From NCBI RefSeq assembly GCF_947496075.1, contig NZ_CANMBJ010000001.1, forward strand, positions 1 to 64,000: DNA of 64,000 bases. The letters run 5' to 3'. The notes under the pieces are model-generated. The model saw only the letters and a list, made by a program, of their open reading frames with translations. It ran no database searches and was not told the origin of the DNA. The first letter of the stretch is position 1. Every line of letters begins with the position of its first letter. Shown here piece by piece: positions 33,562 to 43,749 of this stretch. Position numbers and translations under genes: made by a program. The DNA is from an uncultured Tateyamaria sp. GTDB taxonomy: Bacteria > Pseudomonadota > Alphaproteobacteria > Rhodobacterales > Rhodobacteraceae.

Positions 33562-34124
33562 AGTGCAGCGACCATTGCCGTTGTGATCGCGTGATGCAAC
33601 GACCCGGCAGAGGCGCGCGGGCCGATGATGCGGACGGATTGGCGCGCGTCGGTACGGATCACAAAACAGCCCAAATGGTGGATACCAGTGCGCGTGGCGT
33701 GGCCAGTGTCAAAGCCGGTCAGGTCAATGTTGCACAAGAGTTCAAGCACAGCATTGACGCGCGGACCCATCAGGTCAAAGCAGGTCCATGCGTCGGTCTG
33801 TTCGGTGACGGATGCCGTGTTGGAAAAATGGGATTTGACGTGGACAGCGATATCTTCGTGCGTGTCGAAGTCGGCGCTGAGCATCCACTGGTCCGGCCCC
33901 GCCCAAAGAGCCGCATAGTCCCTGCCAATGGCTGCGCGACCGGGTTCCGGCACCGTAGCACCCAACAGGCTCTTGAGTTTTTTTGCACACGCGCTTTCCT
34001 GCCCGAGCCGCGCGGCAACAGAGGCGAGCGCGACGTTTGGGACTTCGGTGAGAGTCACGTCGCCGACAGTGTCCACGCGTGGCGTCGTGCCGCCGAGGGC
34101 GGTGATTGGGGTCAGATCATGCAC
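33558..34124 (-). CDS. mgdD: N-methylglutamate dehydrogenase subunit D (sarcosine oxidase gamma-like)
   Basis: A 188-aa SoxG-like protein. The GTG at 34124 (MHDLTPITALGG) is the most SoxG-like start and overlaps the mgdC stop by 8 nt; a TTG at 34151 is an alternative. The family pattern LWAGPDQWML and the DLMGPRVNAVLELLCNIDL region are visible. It is the last gene of mgdABCD. Confidence 0.88.
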   Translation of the reverse strand: MHDLTPITALGGTTPRVDTVGDVTLTEVPNVALASVAARLGQESACAKKLKSLLGATVPEPGRAAIGRDYAALWAGPDQWMLSADFDTHEDIAVHVKSHFSNTASVTEQTDAWTCFDLMGPRVNAVLELLCNIDLTGFDTGHATRTGIHHLGCFVIRTDARQSVRIIGPRASAGSLHHAITTAMVAAL

Positions 34125-37062
34125 GAACGCGTTCTCCTTCCGGGTCGACAAAATGGGCGGAGACCACTTCGACCTCGACAGTTAGGTCTGTCACGGGCGA
34201 GACGAGGCGCAGTGTTTCGCCGGTGCGGTTACCGCCGTCCTTGAGGAACCCCAGCCCGATCATGCAACCTAGCGTTGGCGAGAATGCCGCAGAGGTCACA
34301 TAGCCCTGGTCATGGGCCGCATCGACGGGTCCTGTTGCGTTCATCAAGTGGCCGCCCGCTGTCACCTTGTCGTCCGCCCTGACCGGACGCAGACCGATCT
34401 GCATCAGCGCCTTGGCTTCGTTCAGACCGGGCCGTTCCGACAGTTTCGACCCAATGCTGTCCTTGGCCTTGGACACCATGCGGCCCATGCCGAGGTTCAG
34501 CGCAGTGGTTGTGCCGTTAAGCTCATTGCCCGCCGCGTGCCCCTTTTCGATGCGCATGACCCCCAGCGCTTCGGTGCCGTAAGGCGTGACGTCGTACTCC
34601 TCGCCCTCGGCCATCAGCTTGCGCATGAGCGCATCGCCGTAGCGGGCTGGGACTGCGATCTCAAAAGCCAGTTCGCCTGAGAACGAAATCCGGAAAAGCC
34701 GAGCCCGCAAGCCCCCGCAGACTGTGATGTTGCCACAGGCCATGAAGGGGAATCCTTCGTTCGAAATGTCGTGGTCTGGGTCAACGATCCGTTGCAGCAG
34801 GCGGCGCGAATTGGGGCCTGCGACCGCGTATTGCGCCCACGCCTCGGTGGTGGAGATCAGTTGCACGTCCGCATCAGGCATCAGGCATTGGCGCACGAAT
34901 TCCATATGTTGATACACCTTGGCCGCGTTGGCGGTCGTGGTCGTGACCACGAATTGATCCTCGGCCAACCGTGCCGCCGTGCCGTCGTCCATGGCGACAC
35001 CGTCCTCGCGCAACATGAGGCCGTAGCGTGTTTTGCCCACCGCCAGTTTGGCAAAGCCGTTGCAATAGACCTTATTCAGGAAGGTGGCGGCGTCGGTGCC
35101 CTGCACATCAATCTTGCCCAACGTGGTGCAGTCGCACACCCCGACCGAGGCGCGGGTGGCGGTGACCTCGCGGTCCACCGATTGCCGCCAGTGCGTCTCG
35201 CCCGGCAGCGGGAACCACTGCGCGCGCAACCAGTTGCCAACTTCGACAAAGACCGCCCCACGTTCCTCGGCCCAGTAGTGCGAAGGCGTGAGGCGGGTCG
35301 GGTGAAACTCCTTGCCGCGCATCCGGCCCGCCAGCGTGCCGATGGCTGTGGGTGTATAGGGTGGCCGGAAGATCGTTGTGCCAACCTCGGGAATCGGCTT
35401 GCCGGCCAGCTCGGCCATAATGGCGAGCCCGCCCATGTTGGACGTCTTGCCCTGATCGGTGGCCATGCCCAGCGTTGTGTAGCGCTTGAGGTGCTCGACC
35501 GAACGGAAGCCCTCCTGGTGGCTCAGCTTGACGTCCTTGACGGTCACGTCGTTCTGCTGGTCAAGCCATGCGCGAGAGCAGCCTTCGACATACCAGAACG
35601 GGGTCTGGATGACGGGGCTATCTTTGGCGTCCGGCACAGCGGGGGCGCGGCCCTTGAGGCCAAGCGCCTTGCGGGCGGCGTCCGCCCCGGATTTCAGAGC
35701 GCCGTGTGTTGAAAAAATGCCCTGCGCGGCCCCTGCAACCACCATGCCGGGCGGCAATGTGCCGCCGGGAACGAAAGCGGCAAGGTCGTCGTCCCAAGTG
35801 GGGCGTCCACGTTGGTGGCAGGTCAGGTGCACGTTGGGGTTCCAGCCGCCGGACACGCCCAAGGCGCCGCATTCGATTGTACGGGTGCTGCCGTCGGCGC
35901 ACGCGACCTCGACAAAGGTGAGGCCCAGACGACCCTTGGTGTCGGTCACATGCGCCCCTTGCAGCACTTCATAATCCAGGGCGCGCGGCGCGTCGGGGCG
36001 GGTATCGATCACACCCGCAATCTTGACGCCCTTGGCGTGCAGGTCTTGCGCGGTGCGGTGCCCATCATCGTTGTTCGTGAAAATAGCGACACGCTGGGCC
36101 GGAGTCGCTGCCCAGCGGTTGGCATAGGCACGCAGGGATGCGGCCAGCATGATGCCCGGGCGGTCGTTGTTGTCAAAGGCGATGGGCCGTTCCGTTGCCC
36201 CGGCACAGAGCAGAGTTTGCTTGGCATAGATGCGCCAGAGGATCTGGCGGGGTTTGCCCCTAGGTGCTTTGGCAAGGTGGTCGCTGATCCGCTCAACCGC
36301 GCCGTAGATACCGTGATCGAATGCGCCGATCACCGTAGTGCGTGCCATCAAACGGACATTGGGTAGAGATGCCAACTCAGCGACTGTTTGCGCTGCCCAA
36401 TCGGCGCCTGCCATGTCCGAGATGGCGAGCGTCTCGGCATTCAGACGGCCTCCCATGCGGAAATCCTCATCCGCAAGGATCACATGCGCGCCCGTGCGCC
36501 CCGCGGTCAGGGCCGCGTTCAGCCCGGCGGGACCCGCGCCGATGATCAGCAGATCGCAGTGACGAAAGCCTTTGTCATATTCATCGGGGTCCGCCTGCAT
36601 CGACAATGACCCCAAACCTGCTGCCTTGCGGATGATCGGCTCGTACAGCTTTTCCCAAAACGCGGCGGGCCACATGAAGGTCTTGTAGTAAAAGCCAGCT
36701 GTCAGGAAGTTCGAGAACCGGTCGTTGATCGCCATGGCGTCGAAGGCAAGGCTGGGCCAGCGGTTCTGAGATTTGGCCGACAGCCCATCGAACAGTTCTG
36801 CCGTGGTGGCGCGGGTGTTGGGTTCCTGCCGTGCGCCACTGCGCAATTCCACAATCGCGTTGGGTTCTTCCGACCCGGCGGTCAGGGGGCCGCGTGGGCG
36901 GTGATATTTGAAGGACCGTCCCATGAGGCGGACGTTGTTTGCCAACAGCGCCGAGGCGAGCGTGTCGCCGAGGTGGCCGGAATAGTTTTTGCCGTCGAAG
37001 GTGAAGCTGAGCGTCGTGTCGCGGTCCAGTTGCCCCCCCGCGAGCCTGTTTTTCTGAGTCAT
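34117..37062 (-). CDS. mgdC: N-methylglutamate dehydrogenase subunit C (sarcosine oxidase alpha-like)
   Basis: A 981-aa SoxA-like subunit. The N-terminal Fer2_4-like part is about residues 15-100 (LASALLANNVRLMGRSFKYHR). The pyridine nucleotide/FAD part is about 165-520 (DLLIIGAGPAGLNAALTAGR, LCAGATERPIAF). A C-terminal GcvT domain is about 600-975 (VCDCTTLGKIDVQGTDA, ALGVMRIEKG). It oxidises N-methylglutamate to glutamate and delivers C1 to THF together with MgdA/B/D. Its start overlaps mgdB as ATGA. Plain heterotetrameric sarcosine oxidase is the alternative; the mgs/gmaS context favours Mgd. Confidence 0.93.
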   Translation of the reverse strand: MTQKNRLAGGQLDRDTTLSFTFDGKNYSGHLGDTLASALLANNVRLMGRSFKYHRPRGPLTAGSEEPNAIVELRSGARQEPNTRATTAELFDGLSAKSQNRWPSLAFDAMAINDRFSNFLTAGFYYKTFMWPAAFWEKLYEPIIRKAAGLGSLSMQADPDEYDKGFRHCDLLIIGAGPAGLNAALTAGRTGAHVILADEDFRMGGRLNAETLAISDMAGADWAAQTVAELASLPNVRLMARTTVIGAFDHGIYGAVERISDHLAKAPRGKPRQILWRIYAKQTLLCAGATERPIAFDNNDRPGIMLAASLRAYANRWAATPAQRVAIFTNNDDGHRTAQDLHAKGVKIAGVIDTRPDAPRALDYEVLQGAHVTDTKGRLGLTFVEVACADGSTRTIECGALGVSGGWNPNVHLTCHQRGRPTWDDDLAAFVPGGTLPPGMVVAGAAQGIFSTHGALKSGADAARKALGLKGRAPAVPDAKDSPVIQTPFWYVEGCSRAWLDQQNDVTVKDVKLSHQEGFRSVEHLKRYTTLGMATDQGKTSNMGGLAIMAELAGKPIPEVGTTIFRPPYTPTAIGTLAGRMRGKEFHPTRLTPSHYWAEERGAVFVEVGNWLRAQWFPLPGETHWRQSVDREVTATRASVGVCDCTTLGKIDVQGTDAATFLNKVYCNGFAKLAVGKTRYGLMLREDGVAMDDGTAARLAEDQFVVTTTTANAAKVYQHMEFVRQCLMPDADVQLISTTEAWAQYAVAGPNSRRLLQRIVDPDHDISNEGFPFMACGNITVCGGLRARLFRISFSGELAFEIAVPARYGDALMRKLMAEGEEYDVTPYGTEALGVMRIEKGHAAGNELNGTTTALNLGMGRMVSKAKDSIGSKLSERPGLNEAKALMQIGLRPVRADDKVTAGGHLMNATGPVDAAHDQGYVTSAAFSPTLGCMIGLGFLKDGGNRTGETLRLVSPVTDLTVEVEVVSAHFVDPEGERVRA

Positions 37063-37331
37063 GTCTGTGCCCTCGGTTTGCGGGCCAGTTCAACGGCTGA
37101 AATCTCGTGCGTGGTCGTGTCGCGTGTGACGATCAGGATCGACCGGTCGCCGCCTTCGTGGAACCACAACTCGCGGTGCACGCCTGCCGGGTTGTCGCGG
37201 AGGTAGGCGTAGCCGTGCCAATCTTCAGCGCTGGCCGTTTCGGGATCGGGGCGATTCATCAATTCGGCGGCACCAAGATAGACAAACTCAGCGCTGTCGC
37301 GGGGGCCAAGCAAGGGATGGTTGATGATCAT
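37059..37331 (-). CDS. mgdB: N-methylglutamate dehydrogenase subunit B (sarcosine oxidase delta-like)
   Basis: A 90-aa SoxD-like subunit (MIINHPLLGPRDSAEFVYLG) of normal length. In the related heterotetramer this small subunit packs beside alpha and binds zinc. It starts 13 bp after mgdA and overlaps mgdC by 4 nt. Confidence 0.92.
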   Translation of the reverse strand: MIINHPLLGPRDSAEFVYLGAAELMNRPDPETASAEDWHGYAYLRDNPAGVHRELWFHEGGDRSILIVTRDTTTHEISAVELARKPRAQT

Positions 37332-37344
37332 GTCGCGCAGCCCC

Positions 37345-38595
37345 TCAATGCAAGTTGGGCTGATTGCCCATCCCTTTTTCGTCGATCATATGACCGGTGC
37401 GGAACCGATCGAAGCGATATGCGGTGGCTGTCTCGTGCGGCTCGTCTCGCGCCAGCAGATGCGCAAAGGCATAGCCAGAAGCAGGTGTCGCTTTGAACCC
37501 GCCGTAACACCAGCCGCCGTTGAAATAGAGCCCGGCGATGTGGGTTCGGTCGATGATGGGCGAGCCGTCCATGCTCATGTCCATGATACCGCCCCACATC
37601 CTCAAGAGGCGCGCACGCCCGATCATCGGCATGATGGCCATGCCGCCTTCGCACACGTCCTCGACCACAGGCAGATTGCCGCGTTGGGCGTAGGAGTTGT
37701 AGCCATCAATATCGCCGCCAAAGACCAGCCCGCCCTTGTCAGATTGCGAGACGTAGAAATGCCCGGCCCCAAAGGTGATCACGCCCGGCAGAACGGGCTT
37801 CAGCCCTTCGGAGACAAAGGCTTGCAGCACGTGGGATTCAATTGGCAACCGCATCCCGGCCTTGGCCATCAACCGATTTGAGTTGCCCGCGACCGCACAG
37901 CCGACGCGGCCTGCGCCGATGAACCCCTTGGATGTTTCAACGCCAAGGCACTTTCCATTTTCGATACGAAAGCCGGTGACTTCGCAGTTCTGGATGATGT
38001 CGACACCGCGGCTGTCTGCGGCGCGGGCATAGCCCCATGCGACCGCGTCGTGGCGCACGGTGCCACCGCGCCGCTGGGCCAGACCGCCCTTTATCGGGAA
38101 ACGTGCGTCGTCGAAGTTGAGAAACGGGTATTCCTGCCTGATCTGGGCCTCTGACAGCAACTCGGCATCGGCGCCGTTCAGGATCATGGCGTTGCCGCGC
38201 CGGATGAACGCATCGCGCTGCGCGTCCGAGTGGATCAGGTTCATGATGCCGCGCTGCGATACCATGGCGTTATAGTTCAGATCCTGCTCCAGCCCCTCCC
38301 ACAACTTGAGGGAAAACTCGTAGAACGGCTCATTTCCGTCGAGCAGGTAGTTCGAGCGGATGATGGTGGTGTTGCGGCCGACATTGCCGCCGCCAATCCA
38401 GCCCTTTTCGATCACGGCGACACGCTGCTGGCCGTAGACCGATGCGAGGTAGTGGGCTGTGGCCAGCCCATGGCCGCCGCCGCCGATGATGACGATGTCG
38501 TAGTGCGCCTGCGGCTCGGGATCACGCCATGCCGGTTTCCAGCCTTTGTGGCCGGTCAGCGCCTCTTTTATCACCTTGAAACCAGAATAACGCAT
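37345..38595 (-). CDS. mgdA: N-methylglutamate dehydrogenase subunit A (sarcosine oxidase beta-like)
   Basis: A 416-aa FAD amine oxidase-fold subunit. The dinucleotide motif is VIIGGGGHGLATAHYLA near residue 35, followed by VIEKGWIGGGNVGRNTTIIRSNYL, typical of SoxB. It bears the amine-oxidising flavin site. It is the first gene of mgdABCD and is divergent from tmoX; the 284-bp gap holds an A-tract motif and a near-palindrome. Confidence 0.93.
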   Translation of the reverse strand: MRYSGFKVIKEALTGHKGWKPAWRDPEPQAHYDIVIIGGGGHGLATAHYLASVYGQQRVAVIEKGWIGGGNVGRNTTIIRSNYLLDGNEPFYEFSLKLWEGLEQDLNYNAMVSQRGIMNLIHSDAQRDAFIRRGNAMILNGADAELLSEAQIRQEYPFLNFDDARFPIKGGLAQRRGGTVRHDAVAWGYARAADSRGVDIIQNCEVTGFRIENGKCLGVETSKGFIGAGRVGCAVAGNSNRLMAKAGMRLPIESHVLQAFVSEGLKPVLPGVITFGAGHFYVSQSDKGGLVFGGDIDGYNSYAQRGNLPVVEDVCEGGMAIMPMIGRARLLRMWGGIMDMSMDGSPIIDRTHIAGLYFNGGWCYGGFKATPASGYAFAHLLARDEPHETATAYRFDRFRTGHMIDEKGMGNQPNLH

Positions 38596-38725
38596 GGAAT
38601 CGGACCCCCTGCCTTACTCCTACGTGAGTTTTCGTGGAAAAATGAGTTTGAGATGCGACACGCAACATCTGAAATCGGACATTCTGCACAGATTTACCGC
38701 CTTTGCGCGCATCACAAAATCATCT

Positions 38726-38744
38726 CAGCAAGAAAAAAACTTGC
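38726..38744 (+). promoter_or_regulatory. A-tract motif in the mgdA/tmoX promoter region
   Basis: CAGCAAGAAAAAAACTTGC, closely similar to the dmmD and folD motifs, 135 nt before the tmoX ATG. The CAAG...CTTG ends also make a short inverted repeat around the A tract. Confidence 0.5.
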
Positions 38745-38759
38745 TTGATAGGAAAATAA

Positions 38760-39821
<1,062 letters not shown>

Positions 39822-39847
39822 GGTCGTCAGACTTTGTTGAGACCTTG

Positions 39848-39882
39848 CGCCCGTCCGGGGTTAAACTCCGGGCGGGCGTTTT
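39848..39882 (+). terminator. Intercistronic hairpin between tmoX and tmoV
   Basis: CGCCCGTCCGG and CCGGGCGGGCG form an 11-bp stem with one G-T wobble and a 9-nt loop, followed by TTTT. This design usually lowers expression of transporter genes relative to the binding protein. Confidence 0.75.
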
Positions 39883-39921
39883 GAACACCGGCGCCCAGTC
39901 CGGTGAGGAGAGAGCATAAAA

Positions 39922-40938
39922 ATGACCGCCGACACCGTGATTTCCTGCAAAAGCGCGTGGAAGATCTTTGGGCCTGATCCCAAGAGATATCTGAAGTCCA
40001 TGCCCGCCGGGCACAGCTTCGACGACATCCAGGCCGATGGCTATATTGCCGGGGTCAAGGATGTGTCGATCGACGTCAACCGGGGCGAGATGCTGGTCAT
40101 TATGGGCTTGTCGGGATCTGGCAAGTCGACACTGGTGCGCTGTTTCTCGCGTCTGCATGACATCACCGGCGGGACGATCACCGTCGAAGGGCAGGACTTG
40201 ATGTCCCTGTCCGAAAAAGAACTGATTGAACTGCGTCGCAGCAAGATGGGCATGGTGTTCCAATCCTTTGGCCTGCTGCCGCACCGTACCGTGCTAGAGA
40301 ATGTGGCCTTTCCGCTCGAGATGCGCGGACAGGATAAACACACGCGCCGCGAACGTGCCCTCGAAGTGATCAAGCTGGTGGGCCTTGAAGGGCGTGAAGA
40401 GTATTTCCCGCGCGAGCTTTCGGGCGGACAACAGCAGCGTGTGGGCATTGCCCGCAGTCTCGCCATCGAACCGGATATCTGGTTTCTGGACGAGCCATTC
40501 TCTGCGCTTGATCCGCTGATCAGACGCGAGATGCAGGACGAATTCCTGCGCTTGCAGGGATTGCTGGGCAAAACCATCGTGTTCATCACCCACGATTTTG
40601 ACGAGGCGCTGCGCCTTGCCGACCGGATCGCCATCATGAAGGACGGCGCGATCGAGCAATGCGACACGCCCGACCAGATCGTGCTGAGCCCCGCCACAGA
40701 ATATGTGCGCAAGTTCACCGAGGAAATCGACAAGGCGCGGGTCGTCCACGCTGGTGTCCTGGCCCAAGAGGGCATGACAGGCGAAGGTGACCCGGTGGAC
40801 GCGACGGCATCTGTTCAGGACCTTGCCCGATTGCTGGTGCAAGATACCCGCGCCATCATTCCTGTCGCCAAAAGCGGTCAAGTGATTGGTGGGATGGACC
40901 GCGCGGCGGCACTGGAAATCTTGTTGGAGGCCAGCTGA
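39922..40938 (+). CDS. tmoV: TMAO ABC transporter, ATP-binding protein
   Basis: A 338-aa ProV/OpuAA-type ATPase. Walker A is GLSGSGKST near residue 60, the Q loop is MVFQSFGLLPHRTV, the signature is LSGGQQQR, Walker B is IWFLDEPFSALDP, and the switch His is in VFITHDFDEAL. The C-terminal segment after residue 280 (ASVQDLARLLVQDTRAIIPV) resembles part of a regulatory CBS region, but shorter than in ProV. Its stop overlaps the tmoW start (TGATG). Confidence 0.92.
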   Translation: MTADTVISCKSAWKIFGPDPKRYLKSMPAGHSFDDIQADGYIAGVKDVSIDVNRGEMLVIMGLSGSGKSTLVRCFSRLHDITGGTITVEGQDLMSLSEKELIELRRSKMGMVFQSFGLLPHRTVLENVAFPLEMRGQDKHTRRERALEVIKLVGLEGREEYFPRELSGGQQQRVGIARSLAIEPDIWFLDEPFSALDPLIRREMQDEFLRLQGLLGKTIVFITHDFDEALRLADRIAIMKDGAIEQCDTPDQIVLSPATEYVRKFTEEIDKARVVHAGVLAQEGMTGEGDPVDATASVQDLARLLVQDTRAIIPVAKSGQVIGGMDRAAALEILLEAS

Positions 40939-42926
40939 TGGCCGATATCACAAGCGGGCTGAAATCAGACACCTCCGGCGTCGCGCAATGGACGCGGGGC
41001 AAATGGGTCTCTGTATTTTTGATCGCAGCCGTTCTTTTGACCATCCTGCGCTATGGCGGGCTTTTGCCGGAAGCGCTTCATCGCATCCCTGACGCGGTGA
41101 TCCCGCCCTTTGCCAGTTGGCTGGACGTGTTTTTCAATTTTGTGAAGGACGATTTAGGCCTTTTGGCCCTCACCCGCACATTGACAGAAGGGTTGGAATG
41201 GCTGCTGGACGCGACTGCCAACCTGATGTTCGGCAAGCGTCGATGGCCCAATCTTGGCCCGATCCCGTGGACCGCCGTTGCGGGCGTGGCTGCCGTGATT
41301 GGCTACTATCTGGGCGGCTGGCGCATGGCTACGCTGGGTGCGGGCACGTTTATCTGGACCGCTCTGATCGGGCAGTGGAAAATCGCAATGGAAACCATGT
41401 CGGTGCTGATGGTCGCGGCGCCGTTGGCGTTCTTTATCGGCCTCGGCCTCGGTATCCTTGCGTGGAAATACGCAACCGTGAACCGGGCCATCAAGCCGAT
41501 CCTGTCGGTGCTGCAAACGCTGCCCTTCTTCACTTACCTGCTGCCCGCTGTCATATTCTTCAAGGTCGGCCCAACCGCCGGGGCCGTGGCGACGACAATC
41601 TACGCCATCCCACCCATGATCCTGATGACAACGCTGGGCCTGCAAAAGGTGCCGTCCGAAGTGGTCGAAGCGGGTAACATGAGTGGCTGCACCAAGTGGC
41701 AGCTTCTGCGCCATGTCTATCTTCCATCCGCCCGGACCGAGATCCTAGTGGGCGTGAACCAGGTCATCATGCTGTGCCTGGCGATGGTGGTGCTGACCGC
41801 CTTTATCGGGATGCCCGGCCTTGGTGCCAAGCTGCTGGCGATGATGGGCAGTTTCAAGCTGGGACGCTCGTTCGAGATTGGCGTGACGATCGTATTGCTG
41901 GCGGTGATGCTGGACCGGATGTCAAAGGCATGGGTCGTCAAGCAACCCGAGCACTTTGAACGCGACACGCCATGGTGGCGTCGGCATATCTACCTGCTGA
42001 CGGGCATTGCTGTTTTTGTGTTCTTCTGCATCGCGGCACAATTCGTGCAAGTGTTTGCCGAAATCGGGCGCAAGCAGAACTTTAGCCAAGGCAAAGAGAT
42101 CGATACGGCGATAAAGGCGTTTCTTGCGTTCGATCCAGTGCAGAACACAACACAGTCAATAAGGTATGTTCTCAATGTCTGGATCCTGAACCCATTTCGC
42201 GACTTCCTTTTGTCGATCCCGACGCCCGCCTTTATCATGCTGGTGGTGGCCTTTGCGCTGTCTCTTGGGGGCAAACGCCCCGCCATCTATGCCGCGATCT
42301 TCTTTGGCCTTGTCGCGCTTTCTGGGTGGTGGGACCGGTCGGTGATCACGCTCTATTCCGTCATTTCGGCCGTCATGCTGGCATTGTTGATCGGCGTGCC
42401 GTTGGGCATCGCCGCTGCCCGCTCGGAAAAATGGTCACGCCGGGTGCTTCTGGCCTGTGATACGGCGCAGACATTCCCAAGCTTCATCTACCTGATCCCG
42501 GCCATCATGCTGTTCGGCATCACGGCGACATCGGTTGTAATGTCGATCCTGATCTTTGCGATGGTTCCACTGACCCGCTACACGATTGAAGGGCTGCGGA
42601 CTGTACCCCCCGAGATGACGGAAGCCGCCGACATGGCAGGCGCCACACGCATGCAAAAACTGCTGAAAGTGCAGTTGCCTTTAGCGTTGCCGACGATGGC
42701 CGTGGGGTTCAACCAGGCCATTATGTTTGCGTTTTTCATGGTCATTATCGCGGCCTTTATCGGCACCCAGGATTTGGGGCAGGAATTGCAACGCACTCTG
42801 GCAGGTACGGATCTGGGTAAGAACTTTGTTCTGGGGATTTGCGTGTCGCTCATGGCGCTGACATTCGATCTGACGATCATGAAATGGGCGACAGATCGAA
42901 AGAAAGCGCTGGGCTTGCCTGACTGA
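40938..42926 (+). CDS. tmoW: TMAO ABC transporter, fused two-domain permease
   Basis: A 662-aa permease carrying two BPD_transp_1 domains in one chain (about residues 145-345 and 470-660). Each has an EAA-type coupling loop: VVEAGNMSGCTKWQLLRHVYLPSA and EAADMAGATRMQKLLKVQLP. Osmoprotectant systems normally use two copies of a one-domain permease, so the fusion is a TmoW-like character. A 43005-43023 hairpin lies about 80 bp downstream. Confidence 0.9.
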   Translation: MADITSGLKSDTSGVAQWTRGKWVSVFLIAAVLLTILRYGGLLPEALHRIPDAVIPPFASWLDVFFNFVKDDLGLLALTRTLTEGLEWLLDATANLMFGKRRWPNLGPIPWTAVAGVAAVIGYYLGGWRMATLGAGTFIWTALIGQWKIAMETMSVLMVAAPLAFFIGLGLGILAWKYATVNRAIKPILSVLQTLPFFTYLLPAVIFFKVGPTAGAVATTIYAIPPMILMTTLGLQKVPSEVVEAGNMSGCTKWQLLRHVYLPSARTEILVGVNQVIMLCLAMVVLTAFIGMPGLGAKLLAMMGSFKLGRSFEIGVTIVLLAVMLDRMSKAWVVKQPEHFERDTPWWRRHIYLLTGIAVFVFFCIAAQFVQVFAEIGRKQNFSQGKEIDTAIKAFLAFDPVQNTTQSIRYVLNVWILNPFRDFLLSIPTPAFIMLVVAFALSLGGKRPAIYAAIFFGLVALSGWWDRSVITLYSVISAVMLALLIGVPLGIAAARSEKWSRRVLLACDTAQTFPSFIYLIPAIMLFGITATSVVMSILIFAMVPLTRYTIEGLRTVPPEMTEAADMAGATRMQKLLKVQLPLALPTMAVGFNQAIMFAFFMVIIAAFIGTQDLGQELQRTLAGTDLGKNFVLGICVSLMALTFDLTIMKWATDRKKALGLPD

Positions 42927-43004
42927 GACAGATCCGTCAGATCAAAGCGAGGGGAACAACGGTTCTTCTGCGCCTAAGTAAAGGCCGTCCTAGAGACGAG
43001 CGAG

Positions 43005-43023
43005 AGACGCGGCTAACGCGTCT
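43005..43023 (+). terminator. Short hairpin downstream of tmoW
   Basis: AGACGCG and CGCGTCT form a perfect 7-bp stem around a 5-nt loop, without a T tract. It may end the tmoXVW transcript. Confidence 0.4.
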
Positions 43024-43064
43024 ACAAACTTTGCCCCCATCGGAAAGAACGTCGTGCTCAGCGG

Positions 43065-43491
43065 TTAAGCAAACTTATTATGTACTTCGCGTGGATACCG
43101 GATGACGCGCTTGGCGTCCAAATCAAGGTGTTTGAGACGTAGGGGAGTTGCTGCCCCAATCCGTACGCCTGTTGGTATCAGCAATGCGATCAACGCCCTG
43201 TCGCTTTTGTTGACTGGTGCCATCAGGCATGGCGTCGAAAGCTTTATGGATAACGTCAACCACAGGGATCGGGCGCGGGGTTGAGATCCTCGCAATCCGC
43301 GCGCCCTTCAAGGGCTGTTTGAGATAGACCCGCTCATTGTGCCCTAGATCGCGTTTAGACCCACGCAACCCAATGAGCCAGTGGAAGAACTCACACACAA
43401 CACGCAGCGTATCTTGGCGCCTCGAATGGCCGCTACCGGGTTCTCTCCTGACCTGAGACCTTTCGATTTCCCTACCACTCAATACGTACAA
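43065..43491 (-). pseudogene. Tyrosine recombinase/integrase remnant
   Basis: Two overlapping minus-strand frames together give one degraded integrase. The first frame (from 43491) holds TLRVVCEFFHWLIG and RISTPRPIPVVDVIHKAFDAMP. The second (ending at 43065) continues with RALIALLIPTGVRIGAATP and LRLKHLDLDAKRV, with the first catalytic Arg in TGVR. A frameshift near 43200-43280 joins them. The protein is cut at REVHNKFA, so the HxxR and Tyr active-site parts are missing. It lies 110 bp inside tRNA-Ser, the normal place for the integrase of a tRNA-integrated element. Confidence 0.65.
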
Positions 43492-43600
43492 ACGGCATCA
43501 ATCGGAAGAAACCCAGAAAACGCAAGCTTTGCCAAAGTCCCTAGAAACAAAGATCAAAGCCAATTTGAGCGACGTGGGGGAAACCCTGGAAAAAGGTTGG

Positions 43601-43613
43601 GTGGCGGACAGGA
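43601..43613 (+). repeat. Candidate attR: 3' end of tRNA-Ser
   Basis: GTGGCGGACAGGA covers the encoded CCA, discriminator and 3' acceptor strand of tRNA-Ser on the complement. The same 13 bp occur at 12348-12360 in direct orientation. Confidence 0.4.
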
Positions 43614-43691
43614 AGGGATTCGAACCCTCGAGACGGTCTCCCGCCTACGCACTTTCCAGGCGCGCGCCTTCGACCACTCGGCCACCTGTCC
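43602..43691 (-). tRNA. tRNA-Ser (anticodon GGA), CCA encoded
   Basis: Read on the minus strand, GGACAGG at the 5' end pairs with CCTGTCC at the 3' end, followed by G and an encoded CCA. The D-arm region is GGCCGAGTGGTCGAAGGC, the anticodon loop is CTGGAAA giving anticodon GGA, and the T arm contains GGGTTCGAATCCC. The long variable arm (GTAGGCGGGAGACCGTCTCG region) is as expected for class II serine tRNA. It reads UCC and UCU codons. Confidence 0.96.
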
Positions 43692-43749
43692 ACCGCCGTC
43701 TCTATCCAATTCGGGTATGGGGATGCAAGCAGGTTAAGTACTAAATTTT

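Noticed and set aside
33558..38595. Ordinary heterotetrameric sarcosine oxidase soxBDAG
   Set aside because: Subunit types match, but linkage with gmaS, mgsABC, dmm and amt favours N-methylglutamate dehydrogenase. A biochemical test would be decisive.
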